From Acanthochlamys bracteata (lineage: Eukaryota; Streptophyta; Magnoliopsida; Pandanales; Velloziaceae): a stretch of 64,000 nt of DNA. This document shows, one piece after another, positions 24,662-34,730 of the stretch. The notes beneath the pieces were generated by a model. That model made no database searches. It worked only from the letters and a program-made list of their open reading frames with translations, and was not told the origin of the DNA. Position 1 is the first letter of the stretch. Every line of letters starts with the position of its first letter. Location of the stretch: positions 14,172,269-14,236,268 of the forward strand of contig CM034127.1 of assembly GCA_019914995.1 (NCBI GenBank), in the 5' to 3' direction. The position numbers and the translations under genes were made by a program.

Positions 24662-27084
24662 ATGAAGCAGGTTTTACTACTGCATCTGCTGCTGCTGCTG
24701 CTGCTTCTTCTTCCTATTGCAATGGTTGCAGAAGTTTCATTCTCCGATCATGCTATTTCACTACCTGGCTGTCCTGACACTTGTGGCAATGTTAGTATCC
24801 CTTACCCCTTCGGCATTGGCCAAAACTGCTTCAAGAATGGATTTGAAATAAACTGCAACCGAACCGAAGACAGCCACATCGTCCCTTACATAGGTTCGAA
24901 TGTTGAGGTGAAAGAGATACGAATAGAAGAAGGTGAAGTCACCGTCCGGACACACATTGCTTGGGCATGCAATGACCAGGATGGTAAGCCGACCAACAAC
25001 TTCAGTGCTGGGATCTACCTCAATTATGTCTATACCATTTCTCACACACGCAATTTGTTCACTGCTGTTGGTTGTGATACGCTTGCATATATTCTTGGTG
25101 ACAACGGTTGCTCGTACGCAACCGGCTGCCTCTCTCTTTGCTCCAGAGAGAGCATCCTCACCGGGCCATGTTCTGGCAGCGGTTGCTGCCAGACAACCAT
25201 ACCACCAGGCCTTAAGAACTATACAGTTCAATTCGATTCTGCCTTTAACCATTCTTCAGTCTGGGACTTCAACCCTTGCAGCTGGGCGTTTCTGACAGAC
25301 AAGAGCTCATTCGCGTTCTCTCCAAAAGATGTCGGCTTGAGCTTTTATAAACGCAATGGCAAACAAGTACCTATAGTTCTGGACTGGATTGCTGGGAAGG
25401 AGAGCTGCGAAGAAGCTAAGAACAATCAGACATCATACGCATGCAGGAGCGCCAACAGCGAATGCTTACCAGTTTCCACAAGCAATAATCATGAGTCTGG
25501 GTATCGGTGCAACTGTTCCGAGAGCTATGAGGGCAACCCGTATTTGGAAAATGGTTGCCAAGGTACGTAATACTTTTGTACTTTTTTCGTAAGGAAATAT
25601 CTTTTAATGCTTGATAACAGGTGCTCGCTTCTTTTATGGTCTATATAGATGTCAATGAGTGCAACGATCCCGAAAAGTACGGCTGTTACGGAGATTTGTA
25701 GTAACATACCAGGGAACTTTATTTGTTACTGCCCACCAGGCACCCATGGTGATCCTTACATTGAAGGTGGTTGTGATCCGAAATTTCCCCTACTACTGAA
25801 AGTGGTTATAGGTTTGTACCTGACGCCCTAGATATCTGGTGGCCATCATATGCATTCATTTCGACTATATATTTTGGTTTGTAGTCATCTGACCTTGTAA
25901 TTTCACTATGGCTTTTCACAGGCATTAGCGTCTGTGTTCTCTTCATCCTTGTGGTAGTCGTTTGTCTAGTTATCGCATACCGACAAAGGAAACATGATAC
26001 TGAGAAGAAGAAGTTCTTTGAACAAAATGGAGGCGTTATACTCTATGACAAGCTCAGGCACGAGCGCGGTATCACATTTAGGATTTACAAAGAGGTGGAA
26101 CTTCTAAAGGCAACCAACAACTATGACAAAGCATTGGAACTCGGGCAAGGAGGTCGAGGCACAGTGTATGAGGGATTTCTACCAGGTATTGGCAAAGTTG
26201 CCATAAAGAAAGCAAGGGAAGTTGATGAAAATCAGAAGCAAGAATTTGTAAATGAGCTCATTGTCCTCTCGCAAATCAACCATACTAACGTTGTGAAGCT
26301 CTTAGGTTGTTGCTTAGAGGTAAATGTTCCGATCTTAGTTTATGAGTTCGTTACAAACGGTACCCTTTTTCACCACATCAACATCAAACGACGTAGACAT
26401 TCAATCCCCTTAGATACCCGCCTAAAGATCGCCCTAGAATCTGCAGCGGCACTTGCCTATATGCATTCTTCAGCATCCATTCCTATAATTCATGGAGATG
26501 TCAAGTCAACAAACATTCTTATAACTCAAGATTATACAGCCAAAGTTTGTGATTTCGGAACTTCAGTCCTAGTTCCTAAAGGTGGTGCTCATCTAGTTGA
26601 ACTCGTGCAAGGTACGCGAGGTTATTTGGATCCAGAATTCTTACAAACACACGAGCTAACAAAAAAGAGTGATGTCTATAGCTTCGGGGTAGTTCTTTCA
26701 GAGTTACTCACAGGTAAGGAGGCAATTTATTCAGATGGCAATGGAGAAACGAAATCCCTTGCGTTAGCCTTTCTTTCTACAATGAGAGAGAATCATTTTC
26801 AAGATATCCTGGATGATGAAGTTAGATCGGAAGACAAACAAGAAATGCTGCAACATTTCGCTAAGCTTGTCAGGCAATGTTTAAGTATCAAGGGTGACGA
26901 AAGGCCAACGATGCAGAAGGTGTTTGAGGAACTGCAGTGGCTAAAAAGATCCTATCTAAACCCAACGACTGAATACGATCCCGAGGAGACCGAAAGGTTA
27001 TTGTCTGGGTCATCTGAGTATCAAAATACTGATATCTTTCCGACAGAGCAACAGGTAACTTTTGAGATTGATGGTGGCAGATAG
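24662..27084 (+). CDS. WAK-like receptor kinase, one frameshift in the EGF exon
   Basis: Exons: 24662-25562, 25649-25811 and 25922-27084. Exon 1 carries a leucine-run signal peptide encoded by a CTG repeat, a GUB_WAK domain (PDTCGNVSIPYPFGIGQNCF) and a C-terminal WAK region. Exon 2 is a Ca-binding EGF domain (DVNECNDPEKYGCYG ... CSNIPGNFICYCPPGTHGDP). Exon 3 gives the membrane helix and kinase with LGQGGRGTVY, VAIKK, HGDVKSTN, CDFG and GTRGYLDPE. HGD in place of HRD makes it a non-RD kinase. The frame of DVNEC and that of CSNIPG differ: there is one net extra base near 25690-25694, so translation would stop at TAG soon after. All other phases agree. This is either a recent pseudogene or a base error. 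Expected length about 741 residues. Related kinases bind wall pectins; the ligand is unknown. Confidence 0.88.
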
Positions 27085-27978
27085 TGCTTTGCTTTATGGT
27101 TCTTGGAGTAAAAAAGCATGAGGGTACTTTCTTCATAGTTCGTGTGCTTGCAATTATGTGTACATTATATGTGCAAACTGTATCCTGTTGATGATCTTCT
27201 CACGAACAGTCCTGAGCTTGAATTATAAAGTGGGAAGACCTTCCATGTATTTGATTTTTTGCAATCAAAGTTGATGCTTGTTTGGGTTTGTACTTCTCTA
27301 AATTTCTAAGACATATATAGAATTTTCAACAATTGTACAGCATTAAGAGCTTGGATTTCAAATTTTTTGTACGGATGTTCTGATAGCGTGATCAGTTGAA
27401 GTTTGGCTTCAGCGTTGGACTGAGTATCAGCATACTTGAAGCAAGCTTCCAACCATTTGTTTTCACGGTATCTATTAAGCAATGCGAGTCATGCGCTACA
27501 TTCACAGCGACGGATGTACTCTTTTTACCAGGCTTCAAAATTGTTCAAACAACTCTCAATAATGCTAAATTCTTTAAAGCAGACATGTCGATTTACGCAT
27601 GTGGGAGGTATCCATCCACGTCAAAGATCTGTATTTATTAATGCGGAACAGAACAAAACCAACCTTCTCATCAATAATGCACTACAGAATAGTCCAGCAA
27701 CATTACTAATTAACATTTTGTTCACAACCAGATTTTGGATGCTACGAGTTTTTAGTTGATTGTTTCTTTTCTGTATCTCATTATCTGCTTCATCAATAAT
27801 ATCATACAAAACGAACAAGTTGATAATTTCAACTGCCCAAGATCAAGAAAGATTTTTTCTTCATATTGTTATTCGTGAATCGGTGATTTAGCTCTTCAAC
27901 CAACCGAAGAAAGGGAAGAAAAAAACAAGTACATGCTAATTAATTACTAATCCCTCAAAAAATTGCAATACATAAATT
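27085..27978. other. WAK 3' side and 3' flank of the 11S globulin gene
   Basis: Convergent 3' ends of two genes. 27462-27637 is the partner (copy B) of the duplicated segment at 21764-21945. The plus-strand frame 27396-27641 lies over it but has no recognisable domain. Confidence 0.55.
27462..27637. repeat. copy B of duplicated 3' flank
   Basis: High-identity match to 21764-21945, with small differences such as an extra GTTCAAACAACTC stretch. Confidence 0.8.
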
Positions 27979-29572
27979 TTAAGCTGATGCAAAATTCTCT
28001 TCTTCTGGTGGAGGGAAAACAGTCCTGTGATCACCCCTGCTGTTCTTGATAATCTTGGCTTCATCCCTAGATACCTTATAAGAATGCATGATGACATCCT
28101 CCGAAAGACTCCGCAACACCGACTTGGTTCCTACTGTGACGCTGATGATGGACGGATCGTTGCTCTTGATGGATGTCCAGTTAAGTCCTTCATTGCCTGC
28201 GTGTTTCACGACTCCGTGGAACTGCGGTAAGATCAAGAGCTGCCCTGGCTTGAGAATATTGTCGAACACCTTGTGGCCTAGGTGGTTCACTATCTCAATC
28301 CTCCCGCTGCCTTCTGTGCAGTACATCAAGCTGTGGTCGTTCACTTGCCAGTGGATCGACACGATTGCATTCTGCAAGACCGAGTAACAATTCAGTAAAA
28401 AATCGTAAACGTTGTTCTTTCTGATCGGGAGTCAACGAAACAAATAAAATCTAATAAATGTTTAATTCATCCATCCAAGACCCGATTTCGGTAATAATTA
28501 TCTTGCCTTGAAAACAATGCCTCTGACAGCATTGAGTTGGATGGACTTCAAAATAGGCAACCTGTCGCTGTACAGATTAGTAATGCGGCCACCGCCGGGA
28601 GTGTACACGTCAGCATTTTCCGGATGGTCAATGTTGAAGTTAATACTACTGGGACAAGAAGTAGCTGCCACAGAGTTGTTGCTGATCTGAACGTTGAACT
28701 CTCCTTCAACGGTCACTATATGCCCTCTCTTGTCGTCTTTGCTCTGGATCTTCTCGGCAAGTTCTTTCTCGATAGCTAGAAGGAATGCAACAGTGTTGAG
28801 ATCGTAACCGGAGAACAGATTCGTAGACACTCGTGCACTATCCGGCGGCACGTTGGTGAAGTGTTTTCCGGCGAGCAAGAACTCCTGCAGCAATCAAAAT
28901 CCATATACATGGATTTCAATTACATAAATTGAAATAACAAAAGATATATGCACGATTGAATCATCTATATCCATACCCTGTAGTTCCAATCAAGCTTGTT
29001 AGAGGGACTTGTCATGTCAAGGAAAGTAATGGCGACAAGCTGAGAGTCGCCGTCGTTGAACAGCCAATGAGGAGTTCCAGCGGGTACGGCAAGGACTTCT
29101 CCTCTCTCAACACGTACGACGGTCTCCGGGCAGTCGGCAACAATCATGCCGAAGATTGCACTGCCTGAATTTAAACTAAATAAATAAATAATTCTACTTA
29201 TATAGTTCGACCTATAGATCAATTTGATTAATTAAATAATAAATTTTAGTAAAGAACATTGCCTTCGGTAACGTATATGATAGCAGGGGCGCTGTTGTAA
29301 GTCGGAAGCAGAAGCCCACGACGCCTGACCGTAGTACGCTTGGCGAAAATGCCTAGGCACGTCATCTGCTCGGAATCCTGGTCCCAGTACTCAGTTGTGC
29401 CAGCTTCAGACTCGACTACTGTTGCAGGGTCAAGTGCCTGAAGCTGCTCGAGACGGCAACGAGCCGGACGGCGCCATCCGGCACGGAGTCCTAGTACGCC
29501 GTTGCCGAGGAGCAGCAGTGAACAGCAGACGAAGAATGGTAAGAAAGGAGAGTCGGTGTTTGTTCTCGCCAT
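27979..29572 (-). CDS. 11S globulin / legumin-like seed storage protein with two GC-AG introns
   Basis: Exons: 29263-29572, 28977-29164, 28507-28884 and 27979-28371, the classic four-exon legumin layout. Introns 1 and 3 have GC donors (GAAG/GCAATG and CAAG/GCAAGA); no GT site keeps the frame. The signal peptide MARTNTDSPFLPFFVCCSLL is followed by two cupin domains (RLEQLQALDPATVVESEAGT and NAIVSIHWQVNDHSLMYCTE). Cysteines expected for the intra- and inter-chain disulphides are present (RCRLEQ, MTCLG, ADCPET, TSC). The conserved processing site Asn-Gly-Leu-Glu-Glu reads NSVAATSC, so Gly is replaced by Ser with the Cys spacing kept. The hypervariable acidic tail is short. An upstream in-frame ATG at 29605 is less likely, because a TATA box sits only 4 bp ahead of it. 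Predicted 422 residues (433 from 29605). Such proteins are stored in seed vacuoles as hexamers. Confidence 0.9.
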
Positions 29573-29608
29573 GGCTCTAGTTGCTGAGCTTTGAGAAGCA
29601 CTCATGAG

Positions 29609-29615
29609 ATTTATA
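29609..29615 (-). promoter_or_regulatory. TATA box of the 11S globulin gene
   Basis: TATAAAT on the minus strand, 37 bp before the ATG at 29572. Transcription would start near 29580, downstream of the ATG at 29605. This argues for the 29572 start. Confidence 0.55.
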
Positions 29616-29802
29616 GGCAGACGTTGAGCTAGTGTGGCACTGATAAAATAATCAAAACATGATCCGAATTTTAGAATTAAAATTTTATTTTGAGAAATTA
29701 TAACGATAATATCTGCAATAACTGAGAAAGAAAAACAAGTGAAAGTAGATTTTAGATTTTCCTGGATCTGCTAGAAAATATTGTTTATTTGTGGTGGCAC
29801 GA

Positions 29803-29808
29803 TGCATG
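29803..29808 (-). promoter_or_regulatory. RY element (CATGCA) in the globulin promoter
   Basis: CATGCA on the minus strand about 190 bp upstream of the TATA box. RY motifs bind ABI3/FUS3-type B3 factors in seed storage promoters. Position and gene type make it credible, but a 6-mer can occur by chance. Confidence 0.4.
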
Positions 29809-29889
29809 TCAGCTCAATTATTATTTTTGTTTGCAAGCATTCATGTGTCACACATGATCATGTGATTGGTATAAAAAACATATCCAAAA

Positions 29890-29895
29890 CACGTG
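29890..29895. promoter_or_regulatory. G-box (CACGTG) in the globulin promoter
   Basis: Palindromic CACGTG about 90 bp beyond the RY element. G-boxes bind bZIP factors and often pair with RY motifs in seed genes. Confidence 0.4.
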
Positions 29896-30674
29896 CTTGT
29901 TAAGCTAATCAATATTCCCCTTAATCCTTTAAAGAAAACAAAATAAGAATATTGCATTTATTTACAAAAACATTTTCAAAAGGAAGCTAAAATTTAATGG
30001 TATTTTACTTTAAAAATAGTAATAAATAATAATAATTTATAATATTTATATTTTTATATTTTTTAAATTTTAAATAAATAGTATAAACTATTTAAAACTT
30101 TTATTAAAAATATAAAATAAATAAACGCATGCCAACGAGTGTCTTTATTGCTTTTGCTTGGCTGTACCTTTCTTCTTAGCTTAGGTACTTGTTGGTAAAT
30201 ACCTTACAAAAGTTGCTAGAATGGCGTCTAGTTGTTGTAATTTTACAAGAATTATTGAATGTCCAACAATCGCTTTTCTCCTAATAAATCTATCAAATTT
30301 ATATGAACCACTTGAAAAACTATAAAATATTAAAATGGAACTATCAAATTATATACCTACTTGAAACTTGAAAGCTCCACAATTCTATTATTGTCACCTA
30401 AAAACAAATCAAGCGTGCATCACATGTTTAACCGTTAAGTTATGGTAACAATTAAGAAGAATCTGTTTATGTTATAATAATGTATGATACAATCAATGCC
30501 TTCTTGCAATTTCGGATGTTAAACAGTGACATCTAGCAATTGGTTGATTGGTGTGTTAATTGGGCTATTTCACTAAGAGTCACGATTTAGTAAGCCAAGC
30601 CCAGTAGGCCCAAAACTGGTGATACTATTAACGACATAACACAATCACGTTAATGGATCCGTAGTTCTAAATTA

Positions 30675-30880
30675 ATGCGTGTTTATTAACCCCTTAAATT
30701 TATTTTTTAAAATTATTTTTAATATAAAAATTGAAAAATAAATTTTTTTTATTTTTTAAATAAATTTTAAGACTTACTATTAATGTATAAATTTTATTTT
30801 GTTATTAAATATTTTAAAATTTTTAATTTAATTTTTTAAATTTATTCATCAAAATTTCTGAAGTTTATCTAAACACGCCT
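30675..30880. mobile_element. AT-rich MITE-like element
   Basis: Left end ATGCGTGTTTATTAA, right end TTTATCTAAACACGCCT; preceded by TTA and followed by TCA. Same end family (GCGTGTTTA) as 22706-22955. Confidence 0.5.
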
Positions 30881-31186
30881 TCAGTAGAATGATGATTGAT
30901 TTTGTTATCTATGATGGAACTATTTAAGATCATAAGGTGTATTATTTCAAACTTCACAGAGAGATCAAGCTTCAGTTGGTCTCTAAGACTAACAAAAATT
31001 TAATCTCAAAACAAAAGATAACTCTAAACTAATTTCAAAACAGAGCCTTTTTTTATTGCAATAAAAGTTTTAAAAAGTTCTACAATAAATATATAACTAT
31101 CTATAAACAAATAAAGTGGGAAATTTTTATGTAAAAAAAATCTCACTAATTTAAAAAATTTAGTGCACCGGTGTTCAATCGAACTC

Positions 31187-31341
31187 TGATTGGTCACGGA
31201 AAAACCAGTCAGTTGAATCCGTCGATCCACCATTGCAGTCGCGCCGGCGTCTTCCCCGGCGGCGATAACTTCTTCCTCCATCGCAAGCTTCTCAGCTGCA
31301 ACTTGCTGGGGCTTCCTTGCTGGATACATTCTTCTAAGCAT
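31187..31341 (-). CDS. hypothetical short exon or small ORF
   Basis: From ATG 31341 the frame reads MLRRMYPARKPQQVAAEKLA, MEEEVIAAGEDAGATAMVDR and on to about TNQSS. It is markedly GC-richer than its surroundings and has a charged, coding-like composition. The frame stays open to 31024, but that part is AT-rich and low quality. I do not recognise a family. A GTGACC donor near 31195 could end the exon. Confidence 0.22.
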
Positions 31342-32456
31342 AGTTCCTAACTATGAAATTCCACTCATGAGAAATCTTTTTTAGCTGCGTTGATACATTC
31401 TTCTTTCCGTTGTACATGTATTCCAGATTCTTGAATTCAAGAGGTTACTGCACTTTTTGTGTATCTGAAAAAAGTTAGAACTCCTGAAATCTTCCCAGAG
31501 TAGATACTGCAGTAAAGCTTTTGAGTTACGATTCTGGCTTTCAATGAAGAGAATTTCTAAGCAAATTTTTGAAGATTAAAAACAAACCTGTAAGGAATCC
31601 CTTGGATATTCTTCTCTATTAGGATCAATGTTTTCCACAATCCTTAGCAGTAGCTCAACATGGCCCAGAAAAATGTAAGTGTTCGAAAAGTGCTAAAGAA
31701 CAAAGAAGCCCAAGTCAAGCATATGGGAAGATGAAGTTGCAGCTAACTAGCAGCCTAGCATATTCTTTAATTCTCTTAGGTTTCAAGCAACCCCGGAATC
31801 TTATTAGTTTCCTAGTAGTCGGAAAGGTTCCAACCTGCCTTCCCATCCAGAGTCACTCATTCAACAGAATGATAAGTAAAAGCATCCGTCTACCTTTGGA
31901 ATTTTTGTTCCTTTTTACCCCCATGGTGGTTCAAGCATTACGTAACTTGTTAAAATGAGATGCTTTGATTCTGTTGCCACTTCCAGGAAGCTGCAACTGC
32001 TTGAAGACTTCAATTTAACTTGGGTTCTATGATTGCACATTTACGCATGGATTGCTAGCAAACTAAGTTTCCTTACAGAACTACAAATATGCATCCTCCA
32101 AAGCCACTCAAATCAATTGAGAAAACAACCCTCAAGCTAACAGTAGTCTAAAAGTTTTAAACAATATTGCCTAGTAATATTCTCTAGATCCTACATAAAT
32201 GGCTTATGCTTTATAGTCACGAACATTTAATCTCTTAATAGAAGTATATATTACTAATTGTCATGACTGAAGCATGTTTTTAATTGGTTTGACTTGAGTT
32301 TCGTGAAACTGAATTGGTATAACTGAATTTTGTAAAAATGAACTAAAGGTGAGTTTAATGAATTAGGAGTACAATGAAATAGTGAAAGTAAGTTCGAATT
32401 CAAAATCCGGCCATAAAAAATAGGCACTGTATAATTGAAACACACCCTATAGATAA

Positions 32457-32638
32457 TACCAAATAAAGAAAGACATTTGCACAACCTCTGAAAAAATGAA
32501 CTCTTATCAGATAAGAGGAATTCTACACCATTTCTTCTTTTTAAATATACCAACTAAAGAAAGACATTTGCACAACCTCTTGAAAAATGAACTCTTATCA
32601 GATAACAGGAATTCTACACCTTTTCTTCTTCTTTTAAA
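32457..32638. repeat. 91-bp tandem duplication, two copies
   Basis: 32457-32547 is followed directly by a near copy at 32548-32638. Both contain AAGAAAGACATTTGCACAAC and GAACTCTTATCAGATAA. Differences are a few substitutions and a one-base indel. Confidence 0.85.
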
Positions 32639-33012
32639 TTTTTTTTTAAGGGATTGATTCTAAACCATCATTAGGGAGCTTAGTTAAGTGCTTTATCTTC
32701 CTGTAAAGTGATCTATAAGGTGGTCCATCCTATAAAACTGAAGTCAGAAAGTTTGCGTAAGTTCCACCCAGGAGGTGCCGAAAGGAGATAATCTAAGTAT
32801 CAAAGTGCCCCTGCTTAACAGCACACCTATTCCTTAATATGATGTAAAATTCCAATTTGAAACGTGGGTCTTTTAGGCAAACTAGAAATAAAATAAATCA
32901 TATATTTAGCAATATAAGCATCTACCATCTTCCCCCCCGTCCTCACCATTCTCACCTTCTCCACTTAGCAATCTCCCATAAACACTCCAACTAGTCCAAC
33001 CACAACCATTTC

Positions 33013-33522
33013 ATGTCTTGCTTGGGCATTAACCACTTCAATCCCTCGAAGAAGGTCTGGAAAAACTTCGCCTCTAAGCTCAGAGGCGAACTCCAAAAGT
33101 TCCAACGGTCCAGGCCTATCAAGAACACAACTGCTGCTTTTGCCAGTGTAACAGGTCGCAAGAAGAGATTTTCATATAGCCATCGCCGTATAGTTCATAC
33201 AAGAAGACTACTACAGAGGGGGACCTTTGCGCCTGTTTATATTGACGAGCTTTTCAGCAAGCCATCAGAGGCCCAGATCAAACACTTAGCAAAATCACCA
33301 GAGGTAGCAAAGAAGGAGGTGTTTGAGAAGAGGCCTGTGAAAGAAAAGGTGGCAACATTAGGAATAGGGTGTTCTTCTGGTGGTAGCACAAACATGGTTG
33401 GGAAGTTGGAAGGAGTAGACTTGAAGGCAGAGTTATTCATTGCCAAGTTCCGAGAGGATATGAGACTCGAAAGACAGCGTTCGTTCAGCAACTACCAGGA
33501 GATGTTGGCTAGAGGAACTTGA
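33013..33522 (+). CDS. DUF761 domain protein
   Basis: Intronless, 169 residues, starting MSCLGINHFNPSKKVWKNFA. The N-terminal half is basic (KLRGELQKFQRSRP, GRKKRFSYSHRRIVHTRRLL). The last 35 residues (VDLKAELFIAKFREDMRLER, then QRSFSNYQEMLARGT) are the DUF761 signature found at the end of many plant cotton-fibre-expressed-type proteins. The middle is low-complexity and charged. No signal peptide or membrane helix is seen. The molecular role of the domain is not established. Confidence 0.85.
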   Translation: MSCLGINHFNPSKKVWKNFASKLRGELQKFQRSRPIKNTTAAFASVTGRKKRFSYSHRRIVHTRRLLQRGTFAPVYIDELFSKPSEAQIKHLAKSPEVAKKEVFEKRPVKEKVATLGIGCSSGGSTNMVGKLEGVDLKAELFIAKFREDMRLERQRSFSNYQEMLARGT

Positions 33523-34730
33523 CAATTAGCTTGCAAATCTAATGAGATCTTCTCCCCTAGTTTATTTATCCTGTTCCCTTGTATATTATCGTCGTGATAG
33601 CCTATAATGTAAATAATCGGTTAATGATTATGGAAGGGATATATACGATCTGAACTTATTTACAAAGGTCTTTTGCAAATCGATTGATGTTATCAAATGA
33701 TTATTATCAACGTTTCACGCTAGCAGAAATAAGCACCTCACACAATTAACATCCGTATTCTTTTGTTAGCATTACCTATTACTGTGGAGCTTCTTGAGTT
33801 TCCAACTTGATGGATTCCATTATCACACCTGGCTTCTCTTGGAGAAAGACCTGAAGTAGTAATTAAAGACATTTGAATGGCTTAAAGATTTCAGGTACAA
33901 ATCTCTTAAGGATTGCAAGGGGCGGACTGAACTACTACCTCAAGAAAAACACACATACAAACTTAACTGACATGTTCCTCAAGCATTTTCAAGACTTATG
34001 GAATTCACTTATTAGAGGAAAAGCAATATTAGATTCCATTAAAAGATTGCATAATGTTTACATACCTTGCAAGATATCTTCATTAAAGTTTCTGCAGTTT
34101 CTATTCCAATAGTAAACCATCTTTTCTTCTGTCTTTATCCTTTCTTTCCATTGAATTAGGCGTTGACGGCAAGGCAGTTGTCATTCTGCTAATAATAGTA
34201 TGATTACATTCTAGGGTTGCTCAGAAGCTAACGAGAATAAAAGAAAATCTTGTTAACTCACTCACCCGATTTACAATGTTGTTTATGCTTGAAGGCTTTC
34301 CAGTGGGATACCAACAAGGAAAACCACCTTTCCCTATGGCATGGAGGATGCTCCTCCAGGATGAGATCCACTTCAGTTCCAAGCTGGGATAAAAAGTATA
34401 GGACAACTATATTACATAGTACTGCCAAAAAGTAAGAAACTGAGCATGAAATTTAAGAAATGTCCACACACATAATAACAAATTCCCTGAACATAGCAAT
34501 CAACAGTAGCATACTCAAATTTAACTTCTTGAAACTTGTTCCATACACAACATCATAGAAGCCTTGTAAAGAGGAGCAGGCACCATTTTCTGCCTGATAT
34601 TAGCAATATCCATTTCCATACACAATCCTATTCCAATAAACCAAGAGGAAGTTTATGGACAAAGGTAGCAACCTCATTGCAAGCCTTAGCACTAAAAAGT
34701 ACACAAACCAATTCTCTCAAGCGTTAAGAA
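33523..34730. other. convergent intergenic region DUF761 / SLU7
   Basis: The two genes converge here, so it holds both 3' UTRs. Small open frames on both strands have no family features. No repeat noted. Confidence 0.5.

Larger units (their letters stand above)
29896..33012. other. intergenic region between globulin and DUF761 gene
   Basis: AT-rich. It holds an inverted-repeat element (30675-30880), one small GC-richer frame on the minus strand (31187-31341) and a 91-bp tandem duplication (32457-32638). No other gene evidence. Confidence 0.5.

Noticed and set aside
24761..25252. 163-codon minus-strand open frame
   Set aside because: Antisense to exon 1 of the WAK-like gene, whose Cys pattern and splice phase are clear.
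27396..27641. Plus-strand open frame over the duplicated flank
   Set aside because: Its partner in copy A is broken and no domain is recognisable; better explained as non-coding 3' flank.
29605..29605. Upstream ATG as start of the 11S globulin
   Set aside because: A TATA box lies only 4 bp before it, so the transcript should start after this ATG; 29572 gives a cleaner signal peptide.
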